Below are positions 44,656 through 53,071 of a stretch of DNA of 64,000 nucleotides, in pieces. This DNA comes from JACDBZ01 sp036262075 (GTDB lineage: Bacteria > Chloroflexota > Limnocylindria > QHBO01): contig DATAJO010000004.1 in assembly GCA_036262075.1 (NCBI GenBank), positions 124,001 through 188,000 on the forward strand, given 5' to 3'. The notes below the pieces were generated by a model that was not told where the DNA came from, made no database searches, and worked only from the letters and a program-made list of their open reading frames with translations. A program made the translations under genes and the position numbers. How positions within the stretch are numbered: the first letter of the stretch is position 1; each line of letters starts with the position of its first letter.

Positions 44656-45563
44656 ATGTACGGGCGCAGGACGTCGCGGGCGAGGAGGAACCCGCGCTTG
44701 ATGAGGTCGTCGGTCCTCTCGAAGTCGTGGTCCTCGTGCTCGATGATCACGTCGCCGTCGTAGCCGGCCCGCCACAGCGCCGCGAAGATCCGGTTCCAGG
44801 GCGCCTCGCCGAGGCCCGGCAGGCGCGGGATCTGCCAGCCGATGCCGCCCGACAGCACGCCGCGCTCGTACAGGCCGTCGCGGTCGATCTCGACGTCCTT
44901 GGCCTGCACGTGCCAGATATGCGGCCCGAACTCCCGGATGAAGCGCTCCTGGTCGATCATCAGCCACACGAGGTGGCTGGGGTCGTAGTTCAGGCCGATC
45001 GTGTCGCCCCAGGTGTCGATGATCCGGCGCCAGATGTACGGCGACCAGGCGATGTTGTTGCCCGCCGGCCACTCGTCGTAGCTGAAGATCATCGGGCAGT
45101 TCTCGATCGTGATCCGCACGCCGTTCGCCTTCGCGTGCTCGACGATCGGCGGCCAGATCTCGAGCGCCCGCTCCCAGTTGGCGTCGACGTGGAGCTTCGA
45201 GTCGCCGCCCATGAACGTGTTGAAGAACGGAACGCCCATCTTCGCGCACGCCTCGATGACGAGCTTCTGGTGCGCGATCGCCGCCTCGCGGACCTCGGGG
45301 TCGGGGTGCATCGGATTCGGGTAGAAGCCGAGCCCGGAGATCGTCAGGCCGTGCGAGGCGACCATGTCGACGATCTCCGAGGCGCGCGACTCTGACAGGT
45401 CGGTGACGTCGATATGGCTCGTGCCCGCGTAGCGCCGCGTCTCCCCCGTCGACGGCGGCCAGCAGGCGATCTCGAGGCTCTCGAAGCCGTTCGCGCCGGC
45501 CCACTCGGCCACCTCGGTGAGCGGGGTGTTCGGGAACGGAGCGGTCAGGAAGCCGAGCTTCAT
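44649..45563 (-). CDS. Sugar phosphate isomerase/epimerase (xylose-isomerase-like TIM barrel)
   Basis: A 304-residue AP-endonuclease-2-family TIM barrel. Metal-site candidates are the Glu in ITIENCPM, NYDPSHLVW, HVQAKDVEIDR and VIIEHEDHDFE. The family includes IolE, KguE and other isomerases/dehydratases that act with Gfo/Idh dehydrogenases, the same pairing as here. The ATG overlaps the dehydrogenase stop (ATGA). The specific reaction is unknown. Confidence 0.85.
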   Translation of the reverse strand: MKLGFLTAPFPNTPLTEVAEWAGANGFESLEIACWPPSTGETRRYAGTSHIDVTDLSESRASEIVDMVASHGLTISGLGFYPNPMHPDPEVREAAIAHQKLVIEACAKMGVPFFNTFMGGDSKLHVDANWERALEIWPPIVEHAKANGVRITIENCPMIFSYDEWPAGNNIAWSPYIWRRIIDTWGDTIGLNYDPSHLVWLMIDQERFIREFGPHIWHVQAKDVEIDRDGLYERGVLSGGIGWQIPRLPGLGEAPWNRIFAALWRAGYDGDVIIEHEDHDFERTDDLIKRGFLLARDVLRPYIK

Positions 45564-46762
45564 CCAGCGGTTCCTCCAGCGGCATGCATCGGTGTGGTGT
45601 CGGCGCTCTCACGGGCCACGCGCGTCCAGCGGCCCTCGCGGGCACTGGCGGCCACGGCGTCGCCGACGAGCATCTCGTCGTGGCCGTCGGCGAACGTCGG
45701 ATAGGCCGGACGCTCGCTCGGGGAGCCGTTGCCGACATCGTCGTAGATCGCGGCGAAGAGCGCGCGGAACGTATCGGCGAAGCCCTCGACGTGCCCGCCG
45801 GGCAGGTGGGCGGCGGCCCGCCCCGCGGGGCCCATGAGGGCCGGGTTGCGAATGAGGATCTCGTTCGGCTGCTCGCGATGGCCGACCCACAGCTGGTCGG
45901 GCTGCTCCGAGTCCCAGGCCACCGCACCGGTCGAGCCGTCGATCTCGTACTCGAGCGAGTTCTTGCGGCCGGCGCTCAGCTGGCTGATGGCCACGGTCCC
46001 GCGCGCGCCGTTCTCGAAGCGCAGCAGGATGACGGCCGTGTCCTCGGTGCCGATCTCGCGCGGCACGGTCTCGGAGGAGCGCTCGGTCGAGAACGTCTCG
46101 ACCGGCCCGGCCGGCTGCTTCCGGGTGCCGATGAACGTCGCCAGGTCGGCCATGACCTCGACGATGCGCAGGCCGGTCATGAAGGTCACGAGGTCGAGCC
46201 AGTGCGAGCCGATGTCGCCCACCGCCCGCAGCGCCCCGCCGAGCTGCGGCTCGAGCCGCCAGTTCCAGTCGGTCTCGAGCAGGAGCCAGTCCTGGAAGTA
46301 GTGGCCACTGACGAGCCGCACCTCGCCGATGCCGCCGCCGGAGACGAGCTCGTGGACGTGCTGGTTGAGCGGGTAGAAGCGGATATTGAAGTTCACCGCG
46401 TTCACCAGGCCCGACCGCGCGGCGAGCCGCACGAGCTCGCCCGACTCTTCGGAGGTCATGGCCAGCGGCTTCTCGCACACGACGTGGCGGCCGGCGGCGA
46501 GGATCCGCCTGACCTGCGGGTGGTGGAGGTGGTTCGGCGAGGTGACGTGGACGACCTCGACCCGATCGTCGGCGAGGAGCTCGTCGAGGCTGGCGTAGGC
46601 GCGCGGGACGCCGAGCCGCTCGGCGCTCGCCTCACCGCGCTCGGGGGTCGACCCGAGGAGGCCGTGGACCTGCACGCCGTGGCGGCGGAGGGCCTCGATG
46701 TGCACCGTGCCGATGAACCCGGCACCGATGACCGCGGCCCCGATCTCGCTCGGCCGCCTCAC
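45560..46762 (-). CDS. Gfo/Idh/MocA-family dehydrogenase
   Basis: A 400-residue NAD(P)-dependent sugar/inositol-type dehydrogenase. The Rossmann motif is AAVIGAGFIGTVHIEAL, the catalytic Lys is in VVCEKPLAM and GDIGSHWLDLVTFM carries the conserved Asp/His pair. It is the first gene of the ten-gene operon; its GTG start lies 24 bases downstream of the palindrome CTGTCTAGACAG. It probably oxidises a ring hydroxyl of the imported sugar. Confidence 0.87.
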   Translation of the reverse strand: MRRPSEIGAAVIGAGFIGTVHIEALRRHGVQVHGLLGSTPERGEASAERLGVPRAYASLDELLADDRVEVVHVTSPNHLHHPQVRRILAAGRHVVCEKPLAMTSEESGELVRLAARSGLVNAVNFNIRFYPLNQHVHELVSGGGIGEVRLVSGHYFQDWLLLETDWNWRLEPQLGGALRAVGDIGSHWLDLVTFMTGLRIVEVMADLATFIGTRKQPAGPVETFSTERSSETVPREIGTEDTAVILLRFENGARGTVAISQLSAGRKNSLEYEIDGSTGAVAWDSEQPDQLWVGHREQPNEILIRNPALMGPAGRAAAHLPGGHVEGFADTFRALFAAIYDDVGNGSPSERPAYPTFADGHDEMLVGDAVAASAREGRWTRVARESADTTPMHAAGGTAG

Positions 46763-46785
46763 GCCCGCGTTCCCACCGGCGCGAA

Positions 46786-46797
46786 CTGTCTAGACAG
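46786..46797. promoter_or_regulatory. GntR/HutC-type operator CTGTCTAGACAG
   Basis: A perfect 12-base palindrome lies 24 bases upstream of the first gene of the sugar operon and, by its position, within the 5' untranslated region. The GTCTAGAC core is the known half-site arrangement for HutC-type GntR proteins (for example DasR sites), and the last gene of the operon encodes a regulator of that class. Confidence 0.75.
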
Positions 46798-46849
46798 CCT
46801 TGCCGGGCGCTCCCCGAAACCAGTCGACGTCATCGGCACCGTTCGATCG

Positions 46850-46876
46850 TACTTTCGCCTGTCAATAGCAAAAGTA
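46850..46876. promoter_or_regulatory. 27-bp dyad TACTTTCGC-N9-GCAAAAGTA, probable ROK-repressor operator
   Basis: The 9-base arms match in 8 of 9 positions as inverted repeats around a 9-base centre. A/T-rich outer arms with inner C/G resemble NagC/Mlc operators of ROK repressors, and the divergent gene is a ROK repressor. On the minus strand TACGAT (46851-46846) inside one arm is a possible -10 for the sugar operon. Confidence 0.6.
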
Positions 46877-46900
46877 TGGTCGGCCGCGGCGATTCGGCCG

Positions 46901-46906
46901 TATGAT
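46901..46906 (+). promoter_or_regulatory. -10 box TATGAT of the ROK regulator
   Basis: TATGAT ends 7 bases before GTG 46914. The upstream ATG at 46902 lies inside this hexamer, so GTG 46914 is the better start and the mRNA is predicted to be leaderless. Confidence 0.5.
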
Positions 46907-46913
46907 CGCTGGC

Positions 46914-48206
46914 GTGCTCGACGATGAGCGGCCCGCACCGGGCGCATCCGCATCCGATGACGTGCTCGACGCGAGCGTGGCGATCCTCCACGAGATCCGG
47001 TCGGCGAGGTCGCGCTCACGCTCGGAGCTCGCCGCGCGCACCGGCCTGTCGCGCGGCACGGTGGCCCAGCGCGTCGCCGAGCTGATCGAGCTCGGCCTCA
47101 TCGTCGAGACCGACCCGGGCCCGAGCACCGGCGGCCGCCCGCCGCGGCGGATGAGCTTCCGCGCCGACGCGGGCCACGTCCTCGTCGCCGACCTCGGGGC
47201 CACGAGCATCGACGTGGCGGTGACCGACCTCGACGGCCGCATCCTCGGCCATCGCGACGAGCCCGCCGACGTGGCGGCCGGGCCGGAGCGCTGCCTCGCC
47301 CGCGTCGACGAGCTGTTCGACGAGCTCACGTCCGCCACCCGCGACCTGCCGGGGCGCCTGTGGGGCATCGGCATCGGCGTGCCCGGTCCCGTCGAGTTCC
47401 GCTCCGGGCGGCCGATCAGCCCGCCGATCATGCCGGGCTGGGACGGCTACCCGGTGCGCGAGCGCTTCGCCGAGCGCCACGGCGCGCCGGTGTGGGTCGA
47501 CAACGACGTGAACATCCTGGCCCTCGGGGAGTGGCGCTCGGGCATCGCCGTCGGCCACGACAACGCGATCGTGGTGAAGATCGGCACCGGCATCGGCGCC
47601 GGGATCATCTCGAACGGGCGCATCCACCGTGGCGCGCAGGGCGCGGCGGGCGACATCGGCCATATCCAGGTCATCGACGACGCGTCGATCGTGTGCCGCT
47701 GCGGGAACGTCGGCTGCCTGGAGGCGCTCGCCGGTGGGGCGGCGCTCGGCCGCGAGGGCGAGGCCGTGGCCGTCGCCGGGCGCAGCGACCGGATGCGCGT
47801 GGCGCTCGACCAGCACGGCCGGGTCACGGCCGAGGACGTCGCGCGGGCGGCGTCGTTCGGCGACCCGGTCGCCGTCTCGATGCTGCTGGCCGCCGGCCAC
47901 CGCGTCGGGCTCGTGCTCGCCGGCCTGGTGAACTTCTTCAACCCCGGCGTCGTGGTCGTGGGCGGCGGCGTCGCCCAGTCAGGCGACCAGCTGCTGGCCG
48001 CGATCCGCGAGACGGTCTATCGGCGCTCGCTGCCGCTGGCCACGCGCGACCTCAGCATCCAGCGCTCGTCGCTCGGCGCGCTGGCCGGGGTCATCGGCGC
48101 CTCGACGATGGTCATCGAGGAGCTCTTCTCGCGCGAGGTGCTCGCCGCCTGGCTGGGATCGGACCGGCCCAGCGCCAGGCTGCCGGTGCCCGCCGCCCGG
48201 CTCTAG
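46914..48206 (+). CDS. ROK-family transcriptional repressor (NagC/XylR type)
   Basis: A 430-residue protein with an N-terminal winged helix (about residues 15-75: SELAARTGLSRGTVAQRVAEL) fused to a ROK sugar-kinase fold. The latter has VLVADLGATSIDVAV, VDNDVNILALGEW, KIGTGIGAGIIS and the zinc motif CRCGNVGCLEALAGG. It is divergent from the ten-gene sugar operon, with the 27-bp dyad between them, so it most likely represses that operon until it binds the sugar. GTG 46914 chosen for the reason given for its -10 box; the alternative ATG 46902 adds four residues. Confidence 0.9.
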   Translation: MLDDERPAPGASASDDVLDASVAILHEIRSARSRSRSELAARTGLSRGTVAQRVAELIELGLIVETDPGPSTGGRPPRRMSFRADAGHVLVADLGATSIDVAVTDLDGRILGHRDEPADVAAGPERCLARVDELFDELTSATRDLPGRLWGIGIGVPGPVEFRSGRPISPPIMPGWDGYPVRERFAERHGAPVWVDNDVNILALGEWRSGIAVGHDNAIVVKIGTGIGAGIISNGRIHRGAQGAAGDIGHIQVIDDASIVCRCGNVGCLEALAGGAALGREGEAVAVAGRSDRMRVALDQHGRVTAEDVARAASFGDPVAVSMLLAAGHRVGLVLAGLVNFFNPGVVVVGGGVAQSGDQLLAAIRETVYRRSLPLATRDLSIQRSSLGALAGVIGASTMVIEELFSREVLAAWLGSDRPSARLPVPAARL

Positions 48207-48223
48207 CACGGCCGCCCGGAGGG

Positions 48224-49426
48224 TCAGCCGCCGGCGACGACGACGTCGCTGAAGTCGCCCGAGGCCGGGTCCTTGAGGATCATCTTCACGCGTCCGTCCG
48301 GCAGGACCTCGCGCTTGATGACGACCTTGCCCTCGTACTCGTCGTGGGTGCCCGAGATGCGCGGCGTGACGCCACCGCGCCACTCGAACAGGTCGACCGG
48401 CTCCCAGGTCCGCGACTTCGCCGATCGGTAGCAGGCGTCCATGACGGCGTTCACGACGTAGCCGTCGTAGAACGTCTCCATCGGCTGCCGGCCGGAGTCG
48501 ATCGCGTCGAACATGTCGCGGAACATGTCCACGTAGCCGAGCTCGGAGACCTCGTCGCCGACCGGGAACAGCCAGCCGGCGCTCGTCTCGGCCTTCTCGG
48601 CCACGTAGCCGCCCGATCCGCCGGCGGTGAACATCTCGAAGCCGGTGCGCAGGAAGTGGTTCGTCCAGATCGTGCCGTGCGTGCCCGCCACCTCGTCGCG
48701 CAGGTCCATGCCGCCGCGGAACGTCCAGCTCACCTCGAACTGGCCGATGGCGCCCGACTCGAAGCGGATGAGCGCGATCGCGTTGTCCTCGTCGTCGATG
48801 GGGTGGACGAGCGTGTCGGTGTGGCACAGGACCTCGACCGGCCGGTTGCCCTTGCCGGCGTAGTTGCGCGCGATCTCGATGCAGTGGCAGCCGAGGTCGA
48901 TGATCGCGCCGCCGCCGGTCAGCCGGCCGTCCCAGAACCACGCCGAGTGCGGCCCGGGGTGGGTCTCGCGCGAGCGGACCCAGGTGACGTCGCCGATGGC
49001 GCCCTCGCGAACCGCCTTCACGCCCTTGAGCGTCTTCGGCGTGTAGACGAGGTCCTCGAGGTAGCCGCCGAAGACGCCGGCCGACTCGACCGCCTCGAGC
49101 ATGCGGCGCGCCTCATCGGCGGTGCGACCCAGCGGCTTCGTGCACAGCACCGCCTTGCCGGCCTTCGCGACGGCGGTCACGGCCTGCTCGTGGAGGTGGT
49201 TCGGCAGGCCGACGACCACGACGTCGGTGTCGGGATGGTTGATCGCCGCCTCGAGGTCGGTCGTGTGCTCCTCGATCCCCCACCGCTCGCCGAACGCGCG
49301 CCCGCGCTCCTCGGTCCTCGAGTACACCACCCGCACGCGGTCGCGTCCGCGCTGGCCGTGCAGCGTGGCGGTGTAGAAGTCGCCGATGAGCCCGGTGCCG
49401 AGCATCGTGATCTGGTGCGCGCGCAT
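48224..49426 (-). CDS. Gfo/Idh/MocA-family dehydrogenase, second
   Basis: A 400-residue dehydrogenase. MLGTGLIGDFYTATLHG is the cofactor motif, AVLCTKPLGR carries the catalytic Lys (TKP instead of EKP) and IIDLGCHCIEIARNYAG holds the Asp/His site. The C-terminus has a beta-rich extension ending DFSDVVVAGG. It converges on the ROK regulator gene with an 18-base gap. GGAGGGATT upstream is its ribosome-binding site. Substrate unknown. Confidence 0.85.
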   Translation of the reverse strand: MRAHQITMLGTGLIGDFYTATLHGQRGRDRVRVVYSRTEERGRAFGERWGIEEHTTDLEAAINHPDTDVVVVGLPNHLHEQAVTAVAKAGKAVLCTKPLGRTADEARRMLEAVESAGVFGGYLEDLVYTPKTLKGVKAVREGAIGDVTWVRSRETHPGPHSAWFWDGRLTGGGAIIDLGCHCIEIARNYAGKGNRPVEVLCHTDTLVHPIDDEDNAIALIRFESGAIGQFEVSWTFRGGMDLRDEVAGTHGTIWTNHFLRTGFEMFTAGGSGGYVAEKAETSAGWLFPVGDEVSELGYVDMFRDMFDAIDSGRQPMETFYDGYVVNAVMDACYRSAKSRTWEPVDLFEWRGGVTPRISGTHDEYEGKVVIKREVLPDGRVKMILKDPASGDFSDVVVAGG

Positions 49427-49489
49427 TCCCGTGGAATCCCTCCGTTCGGTGCGAGGAGCCGATGGTGGCCGATGGGCTTCCGATTCTAG

Positions 49490-50653
49490 TCAGGTGGCCC
49501 GGCCCAATCGGTTCAGCCGCTCGGCGGCCTCGGCCAGGGTCTCCGCGCGCTTCGGGAACGCGAACCGGATCTTCGTCCGGCCGAGCTCGGGCCGCGAGTA
49601 GAACGACGAGCCGGGGACGACCGCGATGCCCGGATCGGCGACGATGCGGCGCGCGAACGTGACGTCGTCCTCGTCGGTGACCTCGCCGATGTCGGCCATG
49701 ACGTAGTACGCGCCGTCGGGCACGAAGGGGCGCAGCGGCGACGCGGCCAGGGCCTCGAGCAGGGTGTCGCGGCGCACGCGGTACGCATCGGCCAGGTCGC
49801 GGTAGTAGGCGTCCGGCAGGCCGAGGGCCACCGCGCCGGCGGCCTGGAGCGGGGCGGCGGCACCGACGGTGAGGAAGTCGTGGACCTTGCGGATCCCGGC
49901 GGTCAACGGCGGCGGCGCGATGATCCAGCCCACCCGCCAGCCGGTGACCGAGTACGTCTTCGACAGCGAGTTCACGGCCACCGTCCGCTCGGCCATGCCG
50001 GGCAGCGTGGCGAGCGGGACGTGCTCGCCGGCGTAGACGATGTGCTCGTAGATGTCGTCGGTGAAGGCGACGACGTCGTGCTCGACGCACAGCTCGGCGA
50101 TCAGCTCGAGCTCCGAGCGGGTGAAGACCTTGCCGGTCGGGTTGTGGGGCGAGCACAGCACGAGGCCGCGGGTGCGCGGCCCGAACGCGGCGCGCAGCTC
50201 GTCGGGGTCGATCGACCAGTCCGGCTCGTGGAGCGTGACGTAGCGCGGCACGGCGCCGGCGAGGATCGCGTCGGGGCCGTAGTTCTCGTAGAACGGCTCG
50301 AACACGACGACCTCGTCCCCCGGGTCGAGGATGGCGAGCATGGCCGCGATCATCCCCTCGGTCGCGCCGCACACCACCGTCACGTCGGTCTCGGGGTCGA
50401 CCCGCCAGCCGGGCTGGAACCGCGTCGTCTTGGCCGCGATCGCCTGGCGGAAGTCGCGGGCGCCCCAGGTGATGGCGTACTGGTTGATATCGGCGTCGAT
50501 CGCCGCCTTGGCCGCCTCCTTCAGCGCGGTCGGTGCCGCGAAGTCCGGGAAGCCCTGGGCCAGGTTGACCGCGTCGTGCGCGAGCGCGAGGCGCGTCATC
50601 TCGCGGATGACCGACTCGGTGAAGGTCTGGGCCTTGCGCGATATCGTCCGCAT
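49490..50653 (-). CDS. Class I/II PLP aminotransferase
   Basis: A 387-residue fold-type I aminotransferase. VNLAQGFPDF, CSPHNPTGKVFTRSEL, FTDDIYEHIVY and the PLP Lys in VNSLSKTYSVTGWRVGW are diagnostic. The family portion resembles kynurenine/methionine/aromatic aminotransferases (KAT/YbdL group), so a role in methionine or aromatic amino-acid metabolism is possible. ATG 50653 gives MRTISRKAQTFTESVIREM. Divergent from the bicupin gene. Confidence 0.88.
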   Translation of the reverse strand: MRTISRKAQTFTESVIREMTRLALAHDAVNLAQGFPDFAAPTALKEAAKAAIDADINQYAITWGARDFRQAIAAKTTRFQPGWRVDPETDVTVVCGATEGMIAAMLAILDPGDEVVVFEPFYENYGPDAILAGAVPRYVTLHEPDWSIDPDELRAAFGPRTRGLVLCSPHNPTGKVFTRSELELIAELCVEHDVVAFTDDIYEHIVYAGEHVPLATLPGMAERTVAVNSLSKTYSVTGWRVGWIIAPPPLTAGIRKVHDFLTVGAAAPLQAAGAVALGLPDAYYRDLADAYRVRRDTLLEALAASPLRPFVPDGAYYVMADIGEVTDEDDVTFARRIVADPGIAVVPGSSFYSRPELGRTKIRFAFPKRAETLAEAAERLNRLGRAT

Positions 50654-50690
50654 CGGCTCATCTTCGCCGATGTCAGCCTGCGGCGGCGTC

Positions 50691-50720
50691 TTGTCGCACC
50701 AGTGTCGACTTCGCCATACT
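50691..50720 (+). promoter_or_regulatory. Putative promoter of the bicupin gene
   Basis: TTGTCG (50691-50696) and CATACT (50715-50720) are 18 bases apart; the predicted start near 50727 leaves a short leader with GGAGGG before the ATG at 50748. The start region also holds the palindromic TGTACA. Confidence 0.4.
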
Positions 50721-50747
50721 GTGGTGTACAACGAGATCGGAGGGCGC

Positions 50748-51908
50748 ATGAGCGGGAACTTCCGCGCCGTCACTCGCTACGAGTCGACGGACTTCTACTC
50801 CGCGTGGGTGCAGCAGAGCGAGCAGAACGAGCTGGCCGTGAACAGCTCCCCGGTCGTCGCCCGCGGTCGCGACCTGGCCTGGATCGAGACGCCGAACGAG
50901 CACCGCATCGCCATGCTCATCGGCCGCCAGGTCGGCTTCCCGACGCAGGGCACGAACCTGTGCAAGGTCGTCATCCCCGCGGGCCAGCACACCGGCCGGC
51001 AGCGCCACGGCGAGGAGGCGATCCACGTCCTGTCCGGCAGCGGCGCCATCGTCGTCGACGGCCGGCGCTACGACTTCCACGCGGGCACGACGATCCACGT
51101 GCCGTACATGTCCGAGCACCAGCTCTTCAACCTGGGCTCGGGCGACGTCGAGTACGTGACCGCATCGGCCATCGACCTCGACCTGTACACGATGCTCGGC
51201 CGCCTCGAGCAGATCGAGCCGAAGGGCCCGAACGACCCGGACATCGAGCAGCAGCTGCCGGCCGAGGACGGCCAGCTCGACGAGCTCGGCCGGCGGATCG
51301 CGCTGCATCTCGAGGACGCCCCGGACGAGCAGAAGCGGCGCGAGGAGGCCCGGCGCTTGGCGGCCGAGCGCGGCGAGGCCGATGCGCACGCCCACGGGCA
51401 CGGCCACGGCGACGGGCACGGCCACGGGGACGGGCATGGCCATGGCGACGGGCACGGCCACGGTCACGGCGGCGGCCTGGGCGGCGGCCATCGGCGGGGC
51501 CGGAACAAGGCCGAGAACCCGCATCGGCACGGCGCGATCTACATCCTCATGGGCGGCGGCGAGTCGCCGAGCGAGGAGCGCAACGGCTTCACCGCCGTCT
51601 CGGTGGCGATGACGAACATCTTCGAGGAGGTCCCGCACACCTCGAGCCACTGCCACTCGCACACCGAGGCCGTGCTCTACGTGCTCGAGGGCGTCGGCTT
51701 CAGCGAGATCGACTACGAGCACTACGACTGGGAGGCGGGCGACGCCGTCCACGTGCCGCCGAAGATGACGCGCCACGAGCACTTCAACCCGTCGGACAAG
51801 CGGACGCGCACGCTGCGCATCGAGTACGGCATCCGCTACTTCTACGAGCCGCTGTGGCAGGGCTACGAGAAGGTCGAGCACCGCGAGGAGGCGATTGCCC
51901 GCCCGTAA
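50748..51908 (+). CDS. Bicupin protein with His-rich metal-binding linker
   Basis: A 386-residue protein with two cupin domains. Cupin 1 (about 65-140) has PAGQHTGRQRHGEEAIHVLSG and FHAGTTIHVPYMSEHQLFN; cupin 2 (about 285-365) has HTSSHCHSHTEAVLYVLEG and AGDAVHVPPKMTRHEHFN, both with the His/Glu metal set. The overall form is like gentisate/1-hydroxy-2-naphthoate dioxygenases. Between them residues 214-240 are 11 His in 27 (GDGHGH repeats), a likely metal store or scavenger. Ribosome-binding site GGAGGG lies 6 bases upstream. Substrate unknown. Confidence 0.85.
   Translation: MSGNFRAVTRYESTDFYSAWVQQSEQNELAVNSSPVVARGRDLAWIETPNEHRIAMLIGRQVGFPTQGTNLCKVVIPAGQHTGRQRHGEEAIHVLSGSGAIVVDGRRYDFHAGTTIHVPYMSEHQLFNLGSGDVEYVTASAIDLDLYTMLGRLEQIEPKGPNDPDIEQQLPAEDGQLDELGRRIALHLEDAPDEQKRREEARRLAAERGEADAHAHGHGHGDGHGHGDGHGHGDGHGHGHGGGLGGGHRRGRNKAENPHRHGAIYILMGGGESPSEERNGFTAVSVAMTNIFEEVPHTSSHCHSHTEAVLYVLEGVGFSEIDYEHYDWEAGDAVHVPPKMTRHEHFNPSDKRTRTLRIEYGIRYFYEPLWQGYEKVEHREEAIARP
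51408..51461 (+). repeat. Three in-frame 18-bp repeats encoding GDGHGH
   Basis: Three 18-base units inside the bicupin gene each encode Gly-Asp-Gly-His-Gly-His, with a few silent differences. Copy number may vary between strains through slippage. Confidence 0.8.
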
Positions 51909-51961
51909 CGCCATGAACGCCGCGTCCCCGGCCCGCGTTGGGGGAGACCGAAGGAGAGCCG

Positions 51962-53071
51962 ATGCGCTGCGTCCAGGCGCGTGACTTCACCGTCGCCAAG
52001 GCGCTCGCCTGGCGCAGCGCGATCGCCGACGACCCGCCGTACCAGCGCGAGAGCTCGGTCTGGTCGACCGAGAAGCAGCAGCTGTTCGTCGACTCGCTGC
52101 TGAACGGCTACGACGTCCCGAAGATCTACCTCCACGACCTGCGTGGCAAGCACCCGACCCGGGTCTACGCCGTCGTCGACGGCAAGCAGCGCCTGAGCAC
52201 GATCTGGCGCTTCCTGACCGATGAGCTGCCGCTGGCCGATGACTTCCGCATCGAGACGGCGAACCTGCCCGACCTGCCGGAGGGCGTGACCCATCCGCGG
52301 GCCGGCGAGCGCTTCAGCCAGCTCCATCCCGAATGGCAGCGCGTGCTGCGCCAGACGTACCTCGCCGTCGTCCTCATCCAGAACGCCACCGAGGCCGATA
52401 TCGAGGACCTGTTCTCGCGCCTGAACAACGGCGAGCCGCTGAACGCCGCCGAGAAGCGCAACGCCGTCGGCGGCGACGCCGTGCGGCTGGTGCGGACGAT
52501 CGCGGCGCATCGGTTCTTCCGCGACAGGGTCCGCTTTCCGCACCTGCGCTACCAGCACCACGACGCCGCCGCGCGGCTGCTCGTCATCGAGGACGCGCTC
52601 CTCCGCGGCCGGACGGACCTCCCCGACCTCACCGGACGGACGCTCGACCGATTCGCGCGTGACAGCCGGCGCATCGCGCCGGCGCATCGGCGGCTGCTGC
52701 GCGAGCGGGTGGTGGCCGTCCTCGACCGCCTGGCCGATGCGTTCGAGGCGCACGACCCGCTCCTCGCCTCCCAGGGCGCGGTGCTGCCGCTCTACCTCGT
52801 TGCGCGCTCGCTGCCGGACGACCTGCCGGACGGGTGGGCGCCGGCGCTGCGCGCCGCGTACGGCCGCTTCCACGAGGACCGCCGCGCGTCGCTCGGCCGG
52901 CCCGAGGCGGAGCAGGAGCCCGACCTGCGCGAGTTCACGCGCCTGCTCCACACCGCGGCCAACGACGGCCGCAACGTCGGGGCGCGGCATCGGCTGCTCG
53001 TCGCGCGCCTGCGGCGAGAGGACCCGCTGCTGGCTTCCCTGCTGCCATCGGTAGACTCAACCTCCCGATGA
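51962..53071 (+). CDS. DUF262-domain protein
   Basis: A 369-residue protein whose first 180 residues are a DUF262 (ParB/Srx-like, GmrS-type N-terminal) domain: PPYQRESSVWSTEKQQLFVDSLLNGYDVPKIYL (first catalytic block), then VVDGKQRLSTIWRFL with DGKQRL at 73-78, and LFSRLNNGEPLNAAEKRNA. The C-terminal half is helical and unlike the usual GmrSD endonuclease (DUF1524) domain, which is absent. DUF262 domains bind or hydrolyse nucleotides in type IV restriction and BREX-like settings. Here the gene is fused operonically (ATGA) to MoxR and VWA genes, an unusual partnership. GAAGGAGAG is the ribosome-binding site. Confidence 0.83.
   Translation: MRCVQARDFTVAKALAWRSAIADDPPYQRESSVWSTEKQQLFVDSLLNGYDVPKIYLHDLRGKHPTRVYAVVDGKQRLSTIWRFLTDELPLADDFRIETANLPDLPEGVTHPRAGERFSQLHPEWQRVLRQTYLAVVLIQNATEADIEDLFSRLNNGEPLNAAEKRNAVGGDAVRLVRTIAAHRFFRDRVRFPHLRYQHHDAAARLLVIEDALLRGRTDLPDLTGRTLDRFARDSRRIAPAHRRLLRERVVAVLDRLADAFEAHDPLLASQGAVLPLYLVARSLPDDLPDGWAPALRAAYGRFHEDRRASLGRPEAEQEPDLREFTRLLHTAANDGRNVGARHRLLVARLRREDPLLASLLPSVDSTSR

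Noticed and set aside
51385..51480. CRISPR-like repeat array
   Set aside because: The 18-bp repeats are contiguous, in frame, and encode Gly-Asp-Gly-His units; there are no spacers.
51962..53071. GmrSD type IV restriction endonuclease
   Set aside because: Only the DUF262 half is present; the HNH-type DUF1524 nuclease domain is absent and no other restriction gene lies nearby.
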